Origin: an uncultured Blautia sp.
GTDB taxonomy: Bacteria > Bacillota > Clostridia > Lachnospirales > Lachnospiraceae
Assembly (NCBI GenBank): GCA_934378195.1
Contig: CAKRPO010000009.1
Location: 1 to 62,596 of the forward strand
Direction of reading: 5' to 3'
Length of the DNA stretch: 62,596 bases
Positions within the stretch are counted from its first letter, which is position 1; every line of letters starts with the position of its first letter. Both the position numbers and the translations under genes were made by a program. Shown in pieces: positions 9,341-18,542 of this stretch. Below the pieces are notes generated by a model. That model searched no databases and had not been told where the DNA came from. It was given only the letters and a program-made list of their open reading frames with translations.

Positions 9341-11559
9341 AGACGGGAATGATCATAGCAGAACGCTATGAAATCTTAGGTAAGATTGGCACCGGCGGAA
9401 TGGCCGATGTATATAAAGCAAAAGATCATAAGCTTAACCGCTTTGTGGCAGTAAAGGTATTAAAGCCGGAATTCAGAGAGGATACAACATTCATCCGTAA
9501 ATTCCGCAGTGAGGCACAGGCAGCAGCCGGCCTGACACATCCAAACATCGTTAATGTGTTTGATGTTGGTGATGATGAGGGTGTATATTACATCGTTATG
9601 GAACTGATCGAGGGCATTACCCTCAAGGAATATATTGCCAAGAAGGGCAAACTTTCTATCAAAGAAGCGACAAGTATTGCTATCCAGGTTTCCATGGGAC
9701 TGGAAGCAGCCCACAATCATGGCATTGTTCACAGAGATGTGAAACCGCAGAATATTATCATTTCAACGGACGGTAAGGTGAAAGTGACGGATTTTGGTAT
9801 TGCGAGAGCTGCTTCTTCCAATACGATCAGTTCCAATGTGATGGGATCTGTACACTACAGTTCACCGGAGCAGGTACGTGGCGGATACAGCGATGAGAAG
9901 AGCGATATCTATTCACTGGGTATTACTCTGTATGAGATGGTGACAGGACGTGTACCATTTGACGGAGATACGACGGTTGCGATCGCAATCAAGCATCTGC
10001 AGGAAGAAATGGTGCCTCCGAGTGTATATACAGAGGAACTTCCGTACAGTCTGGAGCAGATCATCCTGAAGTGTACACAGAAGAGTGTGAACCGCCGTTA
10101 TGAAAAGATGGAGGATGTGATCGCAGATCTCAAGCATTCTCTGATCGACCCACAGGGCAATTTTGTGAAGCTGTCATCTGTGGACAATGAAGCAAAGACT
10201 GTTGTGATCTCCGACGAAGAGCTCGGAGAGATCAAGCATACACCGAAGAATCGCAAATCCCGCAAGCCGGAAGTGGCAGAGCTGGAGGATGAGGTTCTGG
10301 ATACGGATTATGATGACGGCGATGATTATGATGATGACTACGAAGAGGATTATCGCCGCAGACGTGAAGAAAAGAAAGCAAAGAGTAAGAAGAAACACAA
10401 ATCGTCCGGCGGCAGTGCACTGACGATCCTTGCACTTGTTGCAGGTGCTGTGATCCTTGTTATTGCAATCTTTATCATCGGTAAAGCTGCAGGTATCATC
10501 GGTGGAGATACACAGACAGAACCTAAGCAGGAACAGACAGCAGACAGTTCAGTGACAGATGAAGATGGAATGGTTACAGTTCCAAATCTGGTAGGCAAGA
10601 CAGAAGAAGAGGCAGCTGCTCTTCTGGAAGAAGAAAAACTTGGCAAACAGATGATGGGCGAAGAGAATTCTACTCAGGAAAAAGGCCGCATCTCTTCACA
10701 GGATATTCCGGCCGGAACCAAGGTAGAGCAGTACACGACCCTGAAATATTACATCAGCAAAGGTCAGCAGGAAGTGACCATGCCTGACCTGTCCGGAGAG
10801 ACCGGTGTGGATGCACAGCAGACACTGGAAGATCTGGGACTCACTGTAAATGTACAGAAAGAATACAGCGAAGATGACGGAACCGGTTACCCGCTGGTAA
10901 ATCCGGGATATGTAGATTCTGTGACACCGGCAGCCGGAAGCAGCGTATCAGCAGGTGATGAAGTGACACTGATCGTCAGCCGTGGACTGGACTATGGTAA
11001 CAGTGTATCTGTACCGAGTGTTGTTGGCATGACAAAGAATGATGCTATCACAACTCTTGGCAAATGGACAGATATTCAGGTGACAGAACAGCAGAGCAGC
11101 GACGTGGCAGAGGGAGAAGTTATTTCACAGAATCCGGTAGCAGATGAATCAGCCGATCCGGATCAGCCGATTGAGATTGTTGTAAGCAGTGGAAATAAAG
11201 CACCGTCTGCGGATACTTCTTCTGATACATCTACAGACAATACAGCTGCAACGCAGAGTACAGGCAGTACACAGCAGAGTACAGCGGCAGCAAATGGTGA
11301 AGTATGGAAATGTACACAGACTCTGAACACACCAACCGGATATCAGGGTGGACAGGTGCGTCTGGAATTGCTTCAGGATGTGAATGGAGAAACGCAGTCT
11401 ACGATCATTGTGGACTGTGAACAGATTACTTTCCCATATACCCTGGATATCACAGGAGCTTCGGGAGTCAGCGAAGGTACGTTGTATGTATCAGAAGTGG
11501 TGAATGGTACGATCGAACAGCTTGGACAGTATCCGCTTACATTTAAGAAAGCAGAGTGA
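9334..11559 (+). CDS. prkC: PASTA-domain serine/threonine kinase PrkC
   Basis: Membrane Hanks-type kinase that senses peptidoglycan fragments. The kinase domain covers about 10-270, with catalytic HRD at 133-135 and DFG at 153. An acidic then lysine-rich juxtamembrane linker leads to a transmembrane helix at about 362-386. Three PASTA repeats lie outside (about 412-480, 480-552, 557-617). After a Ser/Thr/Gln-rich stretch comes an extra C-terminal domain of about 90 residues, as in several clostridial PrkC proteins. Co-transcribed with its phosphatase and rsgA, a conserved arrangement. Confidence 0.96.
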   Translation: MLKTGMIIAERYEILGKIGTGGMADVYKAKDHKLNRFVAVKVLKPEFREDTTFIRKFRSEAQAAAGLTHPNIVNVFDVGDDEGVYYIVMELIEGITLKEYIAKKGKLSIKEATSIAIQVSMGLEAAHNHGIVHRDVKPQNIIISTDGKVKVTDFGIARAASSNTISSNVMGSVHYSSPEQVRGGYSDEKSDIYSLGITLYEMVTGRVPFDGDTTVAIAIKHLQEEMVPPSVYTEELPYSLEQIILKCTQKSVNRRYEKMEDVIADLKHSLIDPQGNFVKLSSVDNEAKTVVISDEELGEIKHTPKNRKSRKPEVAELEDEVLDTDYDDGDDYDDDYEEDYRRRREEKKAKSKKKHKSSGGSALTILALVAGAVILVIAIFIIGKAAGIIGGDTQTEPKQEQTADSSVTDEDGMVTVPNLVGKTEEEAAALLEEEKLGKQMMGEENSTQEKGRISSQDIPAGTKVEQYTTLKYYISKGQQEVTMPDLSGETGVDAQQTLEDLGLTVNVQKEYSEDDGTGYPLVNPGYVDSVTPAAGSSVSAGDEVTLIVSRGLDYGNSVSVPSVVGMTKNDAITTLGKWTDIQVTEQQSSDVAEGEVISQNPVADESADPDQPIEIVVSSGNKAPSADTSSDTSTDNTAATQSTGSTQQSTAAANGEVWKCTQTLNTPTGYQGGQVRLELLQDVNGETQSTIIVDCEQITFPYTLDITGASGVSEGTLYVSEVVNGTIEQLGQYPLTFKKAE

Positions 11560-11562
11560 TCC

Positions 11563-12441
11563 ATGCGGGGAAAGATTATTAAAGGAATCGCAGGTTTCTA
11601 TTATGTATACGGGGAAGACGAAGTCCTCTATGAATGTAAGGCAAAGGGAATCTTCCGTAAAGACAATCAGAAACCACTGGTAGGTGATAATGTAGAGATT
11701 ACTGTACTGGATGAGCAGGAGCAGACCGGAAATCTGATTCGGATCCTTCCGCGGAAGAATTCGCTGATCCGTCCGGCTGTTGCCAATATAGACCAGGCGT
11801 TTGTGATCTTTGCACTGGAAAACCCGAAACCGAATTTTATGCTCCTGGATCGCTTCCTGATCATGATGGAACAGGCAGAAATCCCGGCAGTGATTTGTTT
11901 TAACAAAAAAGATCTTGCATCAGAGGAAGAGACAGCTGCACTTTGCAGGACTTACCGGAATTGTGGATATCAGGTGATCGTTTCCAGTGCTCTCGAAAAG
12001 GAGGGACTGGAAGAGATTCATCAGATTCTGAAAGGTAAGACAACTGCGGTAGCGGGACCTTCCGGAGTTGGAAAATCATCCCTGACGAATCTTTTGCAGG
12101 GGGAAGTACAGATGGAGACCGGGGAGATCAGCCGTAAGCTGAAAAGAGGGCGTCATACGACCCGTCATTCACAGGTCATTCCGGTTGGAGAGGATACATT
12201 CCTTATGGATACTCCTGGATTCTCGTCTCTTTATCTGACAGATATGGAAGAGCAGGATCTGAAAGAGTATTTTCCTGAATTTCGAAAATATGAAGATGTA
12301 TGCAGATTTCAGGGATGCAGACACATCCATGAACCGGGCTGCAGGGTAAAAGAAGCTCTGGAGAATGGTGAGATCAGCAGACTCCGATATGAAGATTATC
12401 TTAGTTTATATGAAGAATTGAAAGAGAAAAGGAGATATTAA
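11563..12441 (+). CDS. rsgA: Ribosome small-subunit GTPase RsgA
   Basis: Late 30S assembly factor. It has an N-terminal OB-fold, then a circularly permuted GTPase with NKKD (114-117) ahead of the P-loop GPSGVGKSS (165-173) and DTPGF. The C-terminal zinc knuckle uses C247, C252, H254 and C260. Length 292 is typical. It lies three bases after prkC, whose homologues can phosphorylate RsgA in Bacillus, and abuts rpe. Confidence 0.96.
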   Translation: MRGKIIKGIAGFYYVYGEDEVLYECKAKGIFRKDNQKPLVGDNVEITVLDEQEQTGNLIRILPRKNSLIRPAVANIDQAFVIFALENPKPNFMLLDRFLIMMEQAEIPAVICFNKKDLASEEETAALCRTYRNCGYQVIVSSALEKEGLEEIHQILKGKTTAVAGPSGVGKSSLTNLLQGEVQMETGEISRKLKRGRHTTRHSQVIPVGEDTFLMDTPGFSSLYLTDMEEQDLKEYFPEFRKYEDVCRFQGCRHIHEPGCRVKEALENGEISRLRYEDYLSLYEELKEKRRY

Positions 12442-13116
12442 ATGGAATATCGATTGTGCCCCTCAATTTTGTCGGCGGATTTTAACCGCCTGGGCGAACA
12501 GATTCAGACTTTGGAAAAAGCAGGAGTTGAATGGCTCCACATTGATGTTATGGATGGAGATTTTGTGCCGAGCATCTCGTTTGGAATGCCGGTGATCCGT
12601 TCGATCCGCAAAGAATCCAAAATGTTTTTTGATGTACATCTGATGGTTTCCGCACCGGAACGTTACATTCAGGATTTTGTGGACTGTGGTGCAGATTCCA
12701 TTACAGTACATGCAGAAGCATGCGAGGATCTGGAGAGAGCAATTGAGCTGATCAGAGATGCCGGAGTTAAAGTAGGTGTTTCGATCAAACCGGCAACACC
12801 GGTAAATGATATCAGTCATCTTCTGGAAGATGTAGATATGGTTCTGATCATGACTGTACAGCCGGGATTTGGCGGCCAGAAATATATTTCAGAATGTACA
12901 GAAAAGATTGAAGAACTCAAAGAACTGATCGACAGGGAAGAACTGGATGTAGACATAGAGGTTGATGGCGGAATCAACGGAGAGACCATGGAGACTGTCA
13001 TGAAGGCCGGTGCCAATATCCTGGTTGCAGGTTCTTATGTGTTCAATGGTGATCTGGAAGCGAATGTCCATGCTGTTCAGAAGAAGATGGACGAGATTAA
13101 ATCAAAGGTTGATTGA
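12442..13116 (+). CDS. rpe: Ribulose-phosphate 3-epimerase
   Basis: Interconverts ribulose-5-phosphate and xylulose-5-phosphate in the pentose phosphate pathway. A TIM barrel of 224 residues with family landmarks: PSILSADF at the N-terminus, HIDVMDGDFVP, DVHLMV, VQPGFGGQ and DGGIN near the phosphate site. The ATG directly follows the rsgA stop, and AAAGGAG lies inside the rsgA end. Confidence 0.97.
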   Translation: MEYRLCPSILSADFNRLGEQIQTLEKAGVEWLHIDVMDGDFVPSISFGMPVIRSIRKESKMFFDVHLMVSAPERYIQDFVDCGADSITVHAEACEDLERAIELIRDAGVKVGVSIKPATPVNDISHLLEDVDMVLIMTVQPGFGGQKYISECTEKIEELKELIDREELDVDIEVDGGINGETMETVMKAGANILVAGSYVFNGDLEANVHAVQKKMDEIKSKVD

Positions 13117-13124
13117 GGAAAAGC

Positions 13125-13784
13125 ATGAAAGATGTGATCATCGTGAGCGGGGGCAATATCCAGAGAGATTTTGCCCTCGATTTTTTAAAAAGAAATAAAA
13201 CAGAGGAAGTATGTCTGATCGCGGCAGACAGAGGTGTCGAATTCTTTAAAGGGACAGACTGGGTTCCGGAAGTGGCAGTGGGAGATTTCGACAGCCTTTC
13301 TACTGAAGGTGCGGCATATCTGGAAACTTTGAGAGAGACTGAAGTCATACGGCTGAAACCAGAAAAAGACGATTCGGATACGCAGTCCGCTGCTAATTAC
13401 GCGATCGACCATGGAGCAGAGCGGATTACGATTCTGGGAGCAACCGGAAAAAGAATTGATCATCTGATGGCTAACTTTGGACTATTGGTACATGGCAGAG
13501 AACGTGGTGCAGAAATCATTCTGATCGATCAGTGGAATTATATGAAACTGATCGAAAGTCATACAATCCTTAAGAAAGATGAGCAGTTTGGCAAATATGT
13601 GTCGTTCTTTTCACTGGAGGGAGACCTGACAGGTCTGACACTGAAAGGCTTCAAATATCCGTTGGACGGATATCATCTGCGGGTTGCAGACAGCGGACTC
13701 ACGGTCAGCAATGAGATCCTGGAAGAGGAAGCATGTGTGGAATTCGATTCCGGGACATTGATGATGCTTATGACAAGAGATTAA
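13125..13784 (+). CDS. thiN: Thiamine pyrophosphokinase
   Basis: Converts thiamine and ATP to thiamine diphosphate. The N-terminal catalytic domain shows VSGG, AADRG, VGDFDS and the KDDSDTQ metal/ATP motif; a C-terminal thiamine-binding beta domain follows. I take the ATG at 13125 (219 residues), which has GAGGAA eight bases upstream; the TTG at 13113 inside rpe is less likely. This is the usual end of the priA-to-thiN block. Confidence 0.94.
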   Translation: MKDVIIVSGGNIQRDFALDFLKRNKTEEVCLIAADRGVEFFKGTDWVPEVAVGDFDSLSTEGAAYLETLRETEVIRLKPEKDDSDTQSAANYAIDHGAERITILGATGKRIDHLMANFGLLVHGRERGAEIILIDQWNYMKLIESHTILKKDEQFGKYVSFFSLEGDLTGLTLKGFKYPLDGYHLRVADSGLTVSNEILEEEACVEFDSGTLMMLMTRD

Positions 13785-13810
13785 AGAAATTGCAACAGAG
13801 GTGAAGAAAA

Positions 13811-14344
13811 TTGATAGAATACGAATTGATGCGTTCCAAAAGAAAGACCCTGGCGATCCAGGTGAAGCCGGACAGCAGTGTCATTGTGCGTGCACCGCTT
13901 AATCTGGCAGACAGTACGATTGTTCAATTTGTAGAGGAACATGAAGATTGGGTCATCAAAAAACAGAAGGAAATGGAAGAGAATCAGAAACTCATTCATG
14001 TGATTACAGAAGAAGAAAGACGAGAAGGCTTTGCAAAGGCAAGGAAGATCATTCCGGAGCGTGCACGGTATTTTGCACTGCAGATGGGAGTGGATTACAA
14101 ATATCTCAAGATCAAGGAACAGAAGTCACGCTGGGGAAGCTGCAGCTCGATCGGCAACCTGAATTTTAACTGGAAACTTGTACTGTTGCCGCCGGAACTT
14201 CTGGACTATGTGGTCGTACACGAACTGGCACACCGCAAAGTAATGAACCATGCACCATTGTTTTGGTTTTATGTGGAACAGGAAATACCTGATTATCGTG
14301 AGCGGAGAGAAAAACTCAAAATGTATGGAATGCGGCTGGGATAA
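13811..14344 (+). CDS. YgjP/WLM-like zinc metallopeptidase (DUF45)
   Basis: Small metal-dependent hydrolase of the M48-like YgjP family. WGSCS begins at residue 108 and the zinc motif HELAH is at 137-141. A TTG start is preferred because AGAGGTGA lies about seven bases before it; the next ATG, six codons in, has no site. Length 177 is slightly short for the family. The TAA stop lies in the loop of the downstream terminator. Cellular role is not established. Confidence 0.85.
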   Translation: MIEYELMRSKRKTLAIQVKPDSSVIVRAPLNLADSTIVQFVEEHEDWVIKKQKEMEENQKLIHVITEEERREGFAKARKIIPERARYFALQMGVDYKYLKIKEQKSRWGSCSSIGNLNFNWKLVLLPPELLDYVVVHELAHRKVMNHAPLFWFYVEQEIPDYRERREKLKMYGMRLG

Positions 14345-14360
14345 CCCCAGCTGTTTTTTT
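14335..14360 (+). terminator. Intrinsic terminator with the stop codon in its loop
   Basis: Stem GCTGGG (14335-14340) pairs with CCCAGC (14346-14351), followed by a T-rich run to 14360. The last codons of the preceding gene form the left arm, and the TAA stop is in the loop. Confidence 0.8.
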
Positions 14361-14387
14361 GCTTTTTTGACAAAAATAAGGTATAAT
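14359..14387 (+). promoter_or_regulatory. Candidate sigma-A promoter for the DUF1294 gene
   Basis: TTGCTT (14359-14364), a 17-bp spacer and a perfect TATAAT (14382-14387). The -35 overlaps the end of the terminator T-run. The same TTGCTT form recurs at 42822 and 46633. Confidence 0.6.
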
Positions 14388-14424
14388 AAAACCGACTGTA
14401 GGCAACAAAAGACAAGGAGGCGGA

Positions 14425-14709
14425 ATGGATATGACGAGACAAATTTTACTTTACCTGATCATAATCAATGTTGTGACGTTTCTTTTATATGGAGAGGACA
14501 AAAGAAGGGCCCGTCGTGGGGCGTGGCGTATCCCGGAGAAGACACTTCTGGGCGCAGTAGTCATCGGTGGAAGTATCGGAGCTATGCTTGGAATGAGTAT
14601 CTTTCACCATAAGACAAGAAAACCGGCATTTTATATCGGGGTTCCGCTGATTCTGATCGTGGAACTTGGACTTGGCTTCCTGTTATGGAAAACAGGTGGA
14701 CATTTCTGA
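14425..14709 (+). CDS. DUF1294 small membrane protein
   Basis: A 94-residue protein with hydrophobic segments at about 6-20, 40-56 and 70-88 and a basic loop between the first two. The pattern GAxxIGGSIGAMLGMxxFHHKTRK is characteristic of DUF1294 membrane proteins. AAGGAGGCGGA precedes the ATG; a second ATG two codons later is possible. It has its own promoter. Function is unknown. Confidence 0.8.
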   Translation: MDMTRQILLYLIIINVVTFLLYGEDKRRARRGAWRIPEKTLLGAVVIGGSIGAMLGMSIFHHKTRKPAFYIGVPLILIVELGLGFLLWKTGGHF

Positions 14710-14756
14710 GTGATTTTCCATGAATTACAAATTCTTTGAGAAATGAGGAAGAAGAT

Positions 14757-15359
14757 ATGCCGGGAACGATTATCTGTTACGGAGATTCCAATACATACGG
14801 ATTTGATCCGCATGACAGAAATGAGGGACGTTATCCAAAGGAGACCCGCTGGACAGGAATCCTGGATACAGAAACAGAATGGAATGTAGAAAATCATGGC
14901 GTGAATGGGCGCAGTATTCCGCACACAGTCAGCACAGTGAGGTTTGCCTGTCAGCAGGTCCGTGACTGGCACCGGAGACCGAATTCGGTATGGCTCTGGG
15001 TGATGCTTGGGAGCAATGACCTTCTGGAAAATCCGGAGTTTACTGCCGCAGATGTGGCAAAGAGAATGGAACGCTTTCTGAAACGGATGATGGAAGAAGC
15101 AGGACTTGCGAGTCGTAAGATGCGGCTTCGTCTGATTGCGCCACCGGCGATGCAGGAAGGTCAGTGGGTTGATCGCCCGGAACTTCTGACTGAATCACGC
15201 AATTTAGGGAAAGAATATAAGAAGACCGCAGAGCGTCTGGGAATTGCATTTACCGATGCCAGCGGTTGGGAGATCCCGACAATCTATGACGGCGTACATT
15301 TTACAGAAGAAGGCCATCGCCTTTTTGCGGAAAAGATGCGGGAAGAAACAAAAATATAA
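14757..15359 (+). CDS. SGNH/GDSL-family hydrolase
   Basis: Predicted esterase/lipase-like serine hydrolase. GDSNTYG at 9-15 has the nucleophile Ser11, GSND at 85-88 is the block III oxyanion Asn, and DGVHFTEEGH at 178-187 holds the catalytic Asp and His. The ATG at 14757 (200 residues) follows GAGGAAG; the frame is open to 14736. No signal peptide, so probably cytoplasmic. Substrate unknown, although carbohydrate acetyl-ester hydrolysis fits relatives with the GDSNTYG start. Confidence 0.85.
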   Translation: MPGTIICYGDSNTYGFDPHDRNEGRYPKETRWTGILDTETEWNVENHGVNGRSIPHTVSTVRFACQQVRDWHRRPNSVWLWVMLGSNDLLENPEFTAADVAKRMERFLKRMMEEAGLASRKMRLRLIAPPAMQEGQWVDRPELLTESRNLGKEYKKTAERLGIAFTDASGWEIPTIYDGVHFTEEGHRLFAEKMREETKI

Positions 15360-15384
15360 CGAAAAAAATAAGGAAAGAAATACC

Positions 15385-16323
15385 ATGGTAAAAGTAGATC
15401 TGATTACCGGATTCCTCGGATCCGGCAAGACCACATTTATCAAAAATTATGCCCGTTATCTGATGGACCAGGGACTGAATATAGGAATTCTGGAGAATGA
15501 TTTCGGAGCAATCAATGTGGATATGATGCTCCTGCGTGAGCTGGAAGGCGAGAAATGCGAACTGGAGATGGTAGCAGGAGGGTGCGACAAAGACTGCTAT
15601 AGGAGACGTTTTAAGACAAAGCTGATCGCGATGGGGATGTGTGGCTATGACAGAGTGCTGATAGAGCCGTCCGGAATCTTTGATGTGGATGATTTTTTTG
15701 ACGCACTTCATGAAGAACCACTGGACCGCTGGTATCAGATCGGCAATGTGATCACAGTCGTAGATGCCGGCCTGGAAGAAAATCTTTCAAAGGAAGCGGA
15801 TTACGTGCTGGCATCGGAAGCTGCGAATGCGGGATGTGTGCTCCTGAGTAAGGTACAGAATGTTTCAGAGGAGCAGCTTTCTCATACGGTTGCACATATC
15901 AACCGTGCACTGGAAGCCATTCATTGTCCAAGGGTTCTGAAGGAAGAAGTGATTCGTAAGGACTGGAACGATTTTACGGAACAGGATTACAAAGAGATTT
16001 CAGAGTCCGGTTATCTGGTCGAAGATTATGAAAAAATATATACAGATCAGGATGAGCTTTTCCAGACTCTGATATTTATGGACGAAAAATTGAGTGCGGC
16101 GAGAGTGAAGTCAGCGACAGAACAGATTTTCAAAGATACATCCTGCGGATCTGTTTTTCGAATCAAAGGATTTCTGAAAGATGGAGAACAGTGGATGGAA
16201 CTGAATGCCACACATCGTGAGACCACACTTCAGCCGATCGAAGCCGGGCAGGATGTCCTGATCGTGATCGGCGAAGCACTCAACGAAGAGAAGATACGAG
16301 CCTGTCTGAAAGATGACAAATAG
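15385..16323 (+). CDS. CobW/COG0523-like GTP-binding protein, divergent
   Basis: P-loop G3E GTPase related to CobW metal chaperones, with Walker A GFLGSGKT at 9-16 and the EPSG switch motif. Two family hallmarks are altered. The metal-binding CxCC region reads GGCDKDC, and the NKxD guanine motif appears as SKVQ. The ATG at 15385 (312 residues) follows AAGGAAAG; the upstream open frame overlaps the SGNH gene. A metal-transfer role is inferred from the family and is uncertain given these changes. Confidence 0.78.
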   Translation: MVKVDLITGFLGSGKTTFIKNYARYLMDQGLNIGILENDFGAINVDMMLLRELEGEKCELEMVAGGCDKDCYRRRFKTKLIAMGMCGYDRVLIEPSGIFDVDDFFDALHEEPLDRWYQIGNVITVVDAGLEENLSKEADYVLASEAANAGCVLLSKVQNVSEEQLSHTVAHINRALEAIHCPRVLKEEVIRKDWNDFTEQDYKEISESGYLVEDYEKIYTDQDELFQTLIFMDEKLSAARVKSATEQIFKDTSCGSVFRIKGFLKDGEQWMELNATHRETTLQPIEAGQDVLIVIGEALNEEKIRACLKDDK

Positions 16324-16355
16324 AAGATTATAACGAAACAAAGGAGTAACAGGAA

Positions 16356-17183
16356 ATGTCTGCAGATACAAGAGTATTATTTACAGATTTGGATGGAACT
16401 TTACTGAATGATGCTAAGGAAGTAACACCTGGAAACCAGACAGCGATTGATGAGGCACTTGCAAAAGGTCATAAGATAGTGGTAAGTACCGGACGCCCGC
16501 TGGCGAGTGCACGTATCTGTGCAGCTGATGCCGGTCTGGTAAAAGAAGGTTGCTATGTCATCTGTTTCAACGGCGGTCAGATCTATGATCCATACCATGA
16601 AAAGACAGTTTATGGCAAAACTTTCTCAAAGGAAACGGCAGTAAAAATCACGGAAGAAGCTTTGAAAAGAAATCTGCACATCCAGGGATATTCATCGACA
16701 CACATTCTGTCTGTGCGGGACACCAAAGAACTTCGCAGATATGCAGAGATCAATCATCTGCCATACCAGATTGTGGCGAATGCAGCGGAAATGGTTCCGG
16801 AAGATCCATACAAACTGATTGCGATCAGCTATGATGACAAACCAAAGAATGATCTGTTTCAAAAAGAAGTGATTTCCCAGTTTAGAGGGGAGGTACATAG
16901 TTTCTTTTCAAACAATGATTACCAGGAAATCGTGCCGGAAGATATTTCCAAAGGATTTGCCGTTCGCTGGTTCTGCGATTATCTGGGGATTCCGATCGAG
17001 AATTCTGTAGCGGCAGGAGATGCACAGAATGATATCGAAATGCTGAAGGCTGCTCATGTGGGCGCTGTCATGTGCAATGCATTTCCAGGAATTGCAGAGT
17101 ATGGAAATTATGTGACCGAACATGATAACAATCATGACGGAGTAGCGGAGATCATTCACAAATTTATTCTGAAAGATGCCTAA
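16356..17183 (+). CDS. Cof-type HAD-IIB sugar-phosphatase-like hydrolase
   Basis: HAD phosphatase with nucleophile motif DLDGT (11-15), where Asp11 would be phosphorylated, an STGR motif II, a C2-type cap, and GDAQNDIEM from 221 as the acidic metal-binding motif. Length 275 fits the Cof/YidA group, which acts on phosphorylated sugars and cofactors. AAAGGAGTAAC precedes the ATG. The substrate cannot be told from sequence. Confidence 0.9.
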   Translation: MSADTRVLFTDLDGTLLNDAKEVTPGNQTAIDEALAKGHKIVVSTGRPLASARICAADAGLVKEGCYVICFNGGQIYDPYHEKTVYGKTFSKETAVKITEEALKRNLHIQGYSSTHILSVRDTKELRRYAEINHLPYQIVANAAEMVPEDPYKLIAISYDDKPKNDLFQKEVISQFRGEVHSFFSNNDYQEIVPEDISKGFAVRWFCDYLGIPIENSVAAGDAQNDIEMLKAAHVGAVMCNAFPGIAEYGNYVTEHDNNHDGVAEIIHKFILKDA

Positions 17184-17367
17184 AGCTTACTTTACAGGAA
17201 TGCTACAGCCATGAGCTATATTATAGATAATTGTTTACAGGTAATATCATATTAATTGAAACTTCCTAAGATGTGTGATAAACTTAAAAACATATGGAAT
17301 CGCGGCTGAAATATGTTTGAAAGTCGCATGAGATCTAATAAATAATGAAATGGAGAACCATAGAGAA

Positions 17368-18465
17368 ATGAAACTTGGAATCGTAGGACTGCCAAATGTA
17401 GGAAAAAGTACACTGTTTAACTCACTGACCAAAGCCGGAGCAGAATCCGCAAACTATCCGTTCTGTACGATTGACCCAAATGTAGGTGTCGTTACCGTAC
17501 CGGATGAGAGACTGAAACTTCTCGGAGATTTTTATCACTCCAAGAAGGTAACACCGGCAGTGATTGAATTTGTTGACATCGCCGGACTGGTAAAGGGTGC
17601 ATCCAAAGGAGAGGGACTTGGTAACCAGTTCCTGGCAAATATCCGTGAAGTAGATGCAATCGTACATGTTGTACGCTGCTTTGAAGACCCGAATGTCATC
17701 CATGTAGATGGAAGTATTGATCCGCTTAGAGACATTGAGACTATCAACCTGGAGCTGATCTTCTCTGATATTGAGATTCTGGAGCGTCGTATCGCGAAAG
17801 TGACCAAGACTGCACGTATGGATAAGGAAGCAGCCAAAGAGCTTGATTTCCTTCAGAAAGTCAGGAAGCATCTGGAAGATGGCAACATGGCGATCACCAT
17901 GGAGCTGGAGACAGAGGACGAAGAGGGCTGGATGGGAACCTACAACCTGCTTACCTGGAAACCGGTTATCTATGCTGCAAACGTAAGTGAAGATGATCTT
18001 GCAGATGATGGTGAATCCAATGCACATGTACAGGAAGTACGCAAATACGCTGCAGAGCAGAAGAGTGAAGTATTCGTGATCTGTGCAGAGATTGAAGAAG
18101 AAATCTCCGAACTCGATGACGATGAGAAAAAGATGTTCCTCGAAGACCTGGGTCTGAAAGAATCCGGACTTGAGAAACTGGTAAGAGCAAGCTACAGCCT
18201 TCTTGGACTGATGAGCTTCCTGACATCCGGAGAAGATGAGACACGTGCATGGACGATTAAGATCGGAACCAAGGCACCACAGGCAGCCGGCAAGATCCAC
18301 ACAGATTTTGAAAGAGGATTTATCAAGGCAGAGGTTGTCAACTATCAGGACCTTCTGGACTGCGGATCTTATGCAGGCGCAAGAGAAAAAGGACTTGTCC
18401 GTATGGAAGGTAAAGAATATATCGTACAGGATGGCGATGTGATCCTGTTCCGATTCAATGTATAA
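17368..18465 (+). CDS. ychF: Redox-regulated ATPase YchF
   Basis: Obg-family P-loop protein that prefers ATP and binds ribosomes. It begins GLPNVGKST near residue 6, has [20 protein letters not shown] as switch II, a helical insertion, and a C-terminal TGS-like domain ending with [12 protein letters not shown] choose the ATG at 17368 (365 residues), which matches the family start MKLGIVG; the in-frame ATG at 17350 has no ribosome site. The 184 bp upstream are AT-rich without a clear promoter. Confidence 0.96.
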   Translation: MKLGIVGLPNVGKSTLFNSLTKAGAESANYPFCTIDPNVGVVTVPDERLKLLGDFYHSKKVTPAVIEFVDIAGLVKGASKGEGLGNQFLANIREVDAIVHVVRCFEDPNVIHVDGSIDPLRDIETINLELIFSDIEILERRIAKVTKTARMDKEAAKELDFLQKVRKHLEDGNMAITMELETEDEEGWMGTYNLLTWKPVIYAANVSEDDLADDGESNAHVQEVRKYAAEQKSEVFVICAEIEEEISELDDDEKKMFLEDLGLKESGLEKLVRASYSLLGLMSFLTSGEDETRAWTIKIGTKAPQAAGKIHTDFERGFIKAEVVNYQDLLDCGSYAGAREKGLVRMEGKEYIVQDGDVILFRFNV

Positions 18466-18484
18466 GGTCTGATAACTGTCTGAA

Positions 18485-18519
18485 AGACATCGGATCCTGT
18501 ACAACGTATCCGATAATGT
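18485..18519 (+). other. Inverted repeat in the ychF-lgt gap
   Basis: ATCGGAT and ATCCGAT flank a 12-base loop, with extra ACAT/ATGT pairing outside. No T-run follows, so it is not a clear terminator. The hairpin sits just upstream of the lgt ribosome site. Role unknown. Confidence 0.35.
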
Positions 18520-18542
18520 ACAGTATATGATGAAGGGGTTTT

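Noticed and set aside
17422..18504. 360-codon minus-strand frame opposite ychF
   Set aside because: Antisense of a fully conserved gene, with no ribosome site and shadow-like composition.
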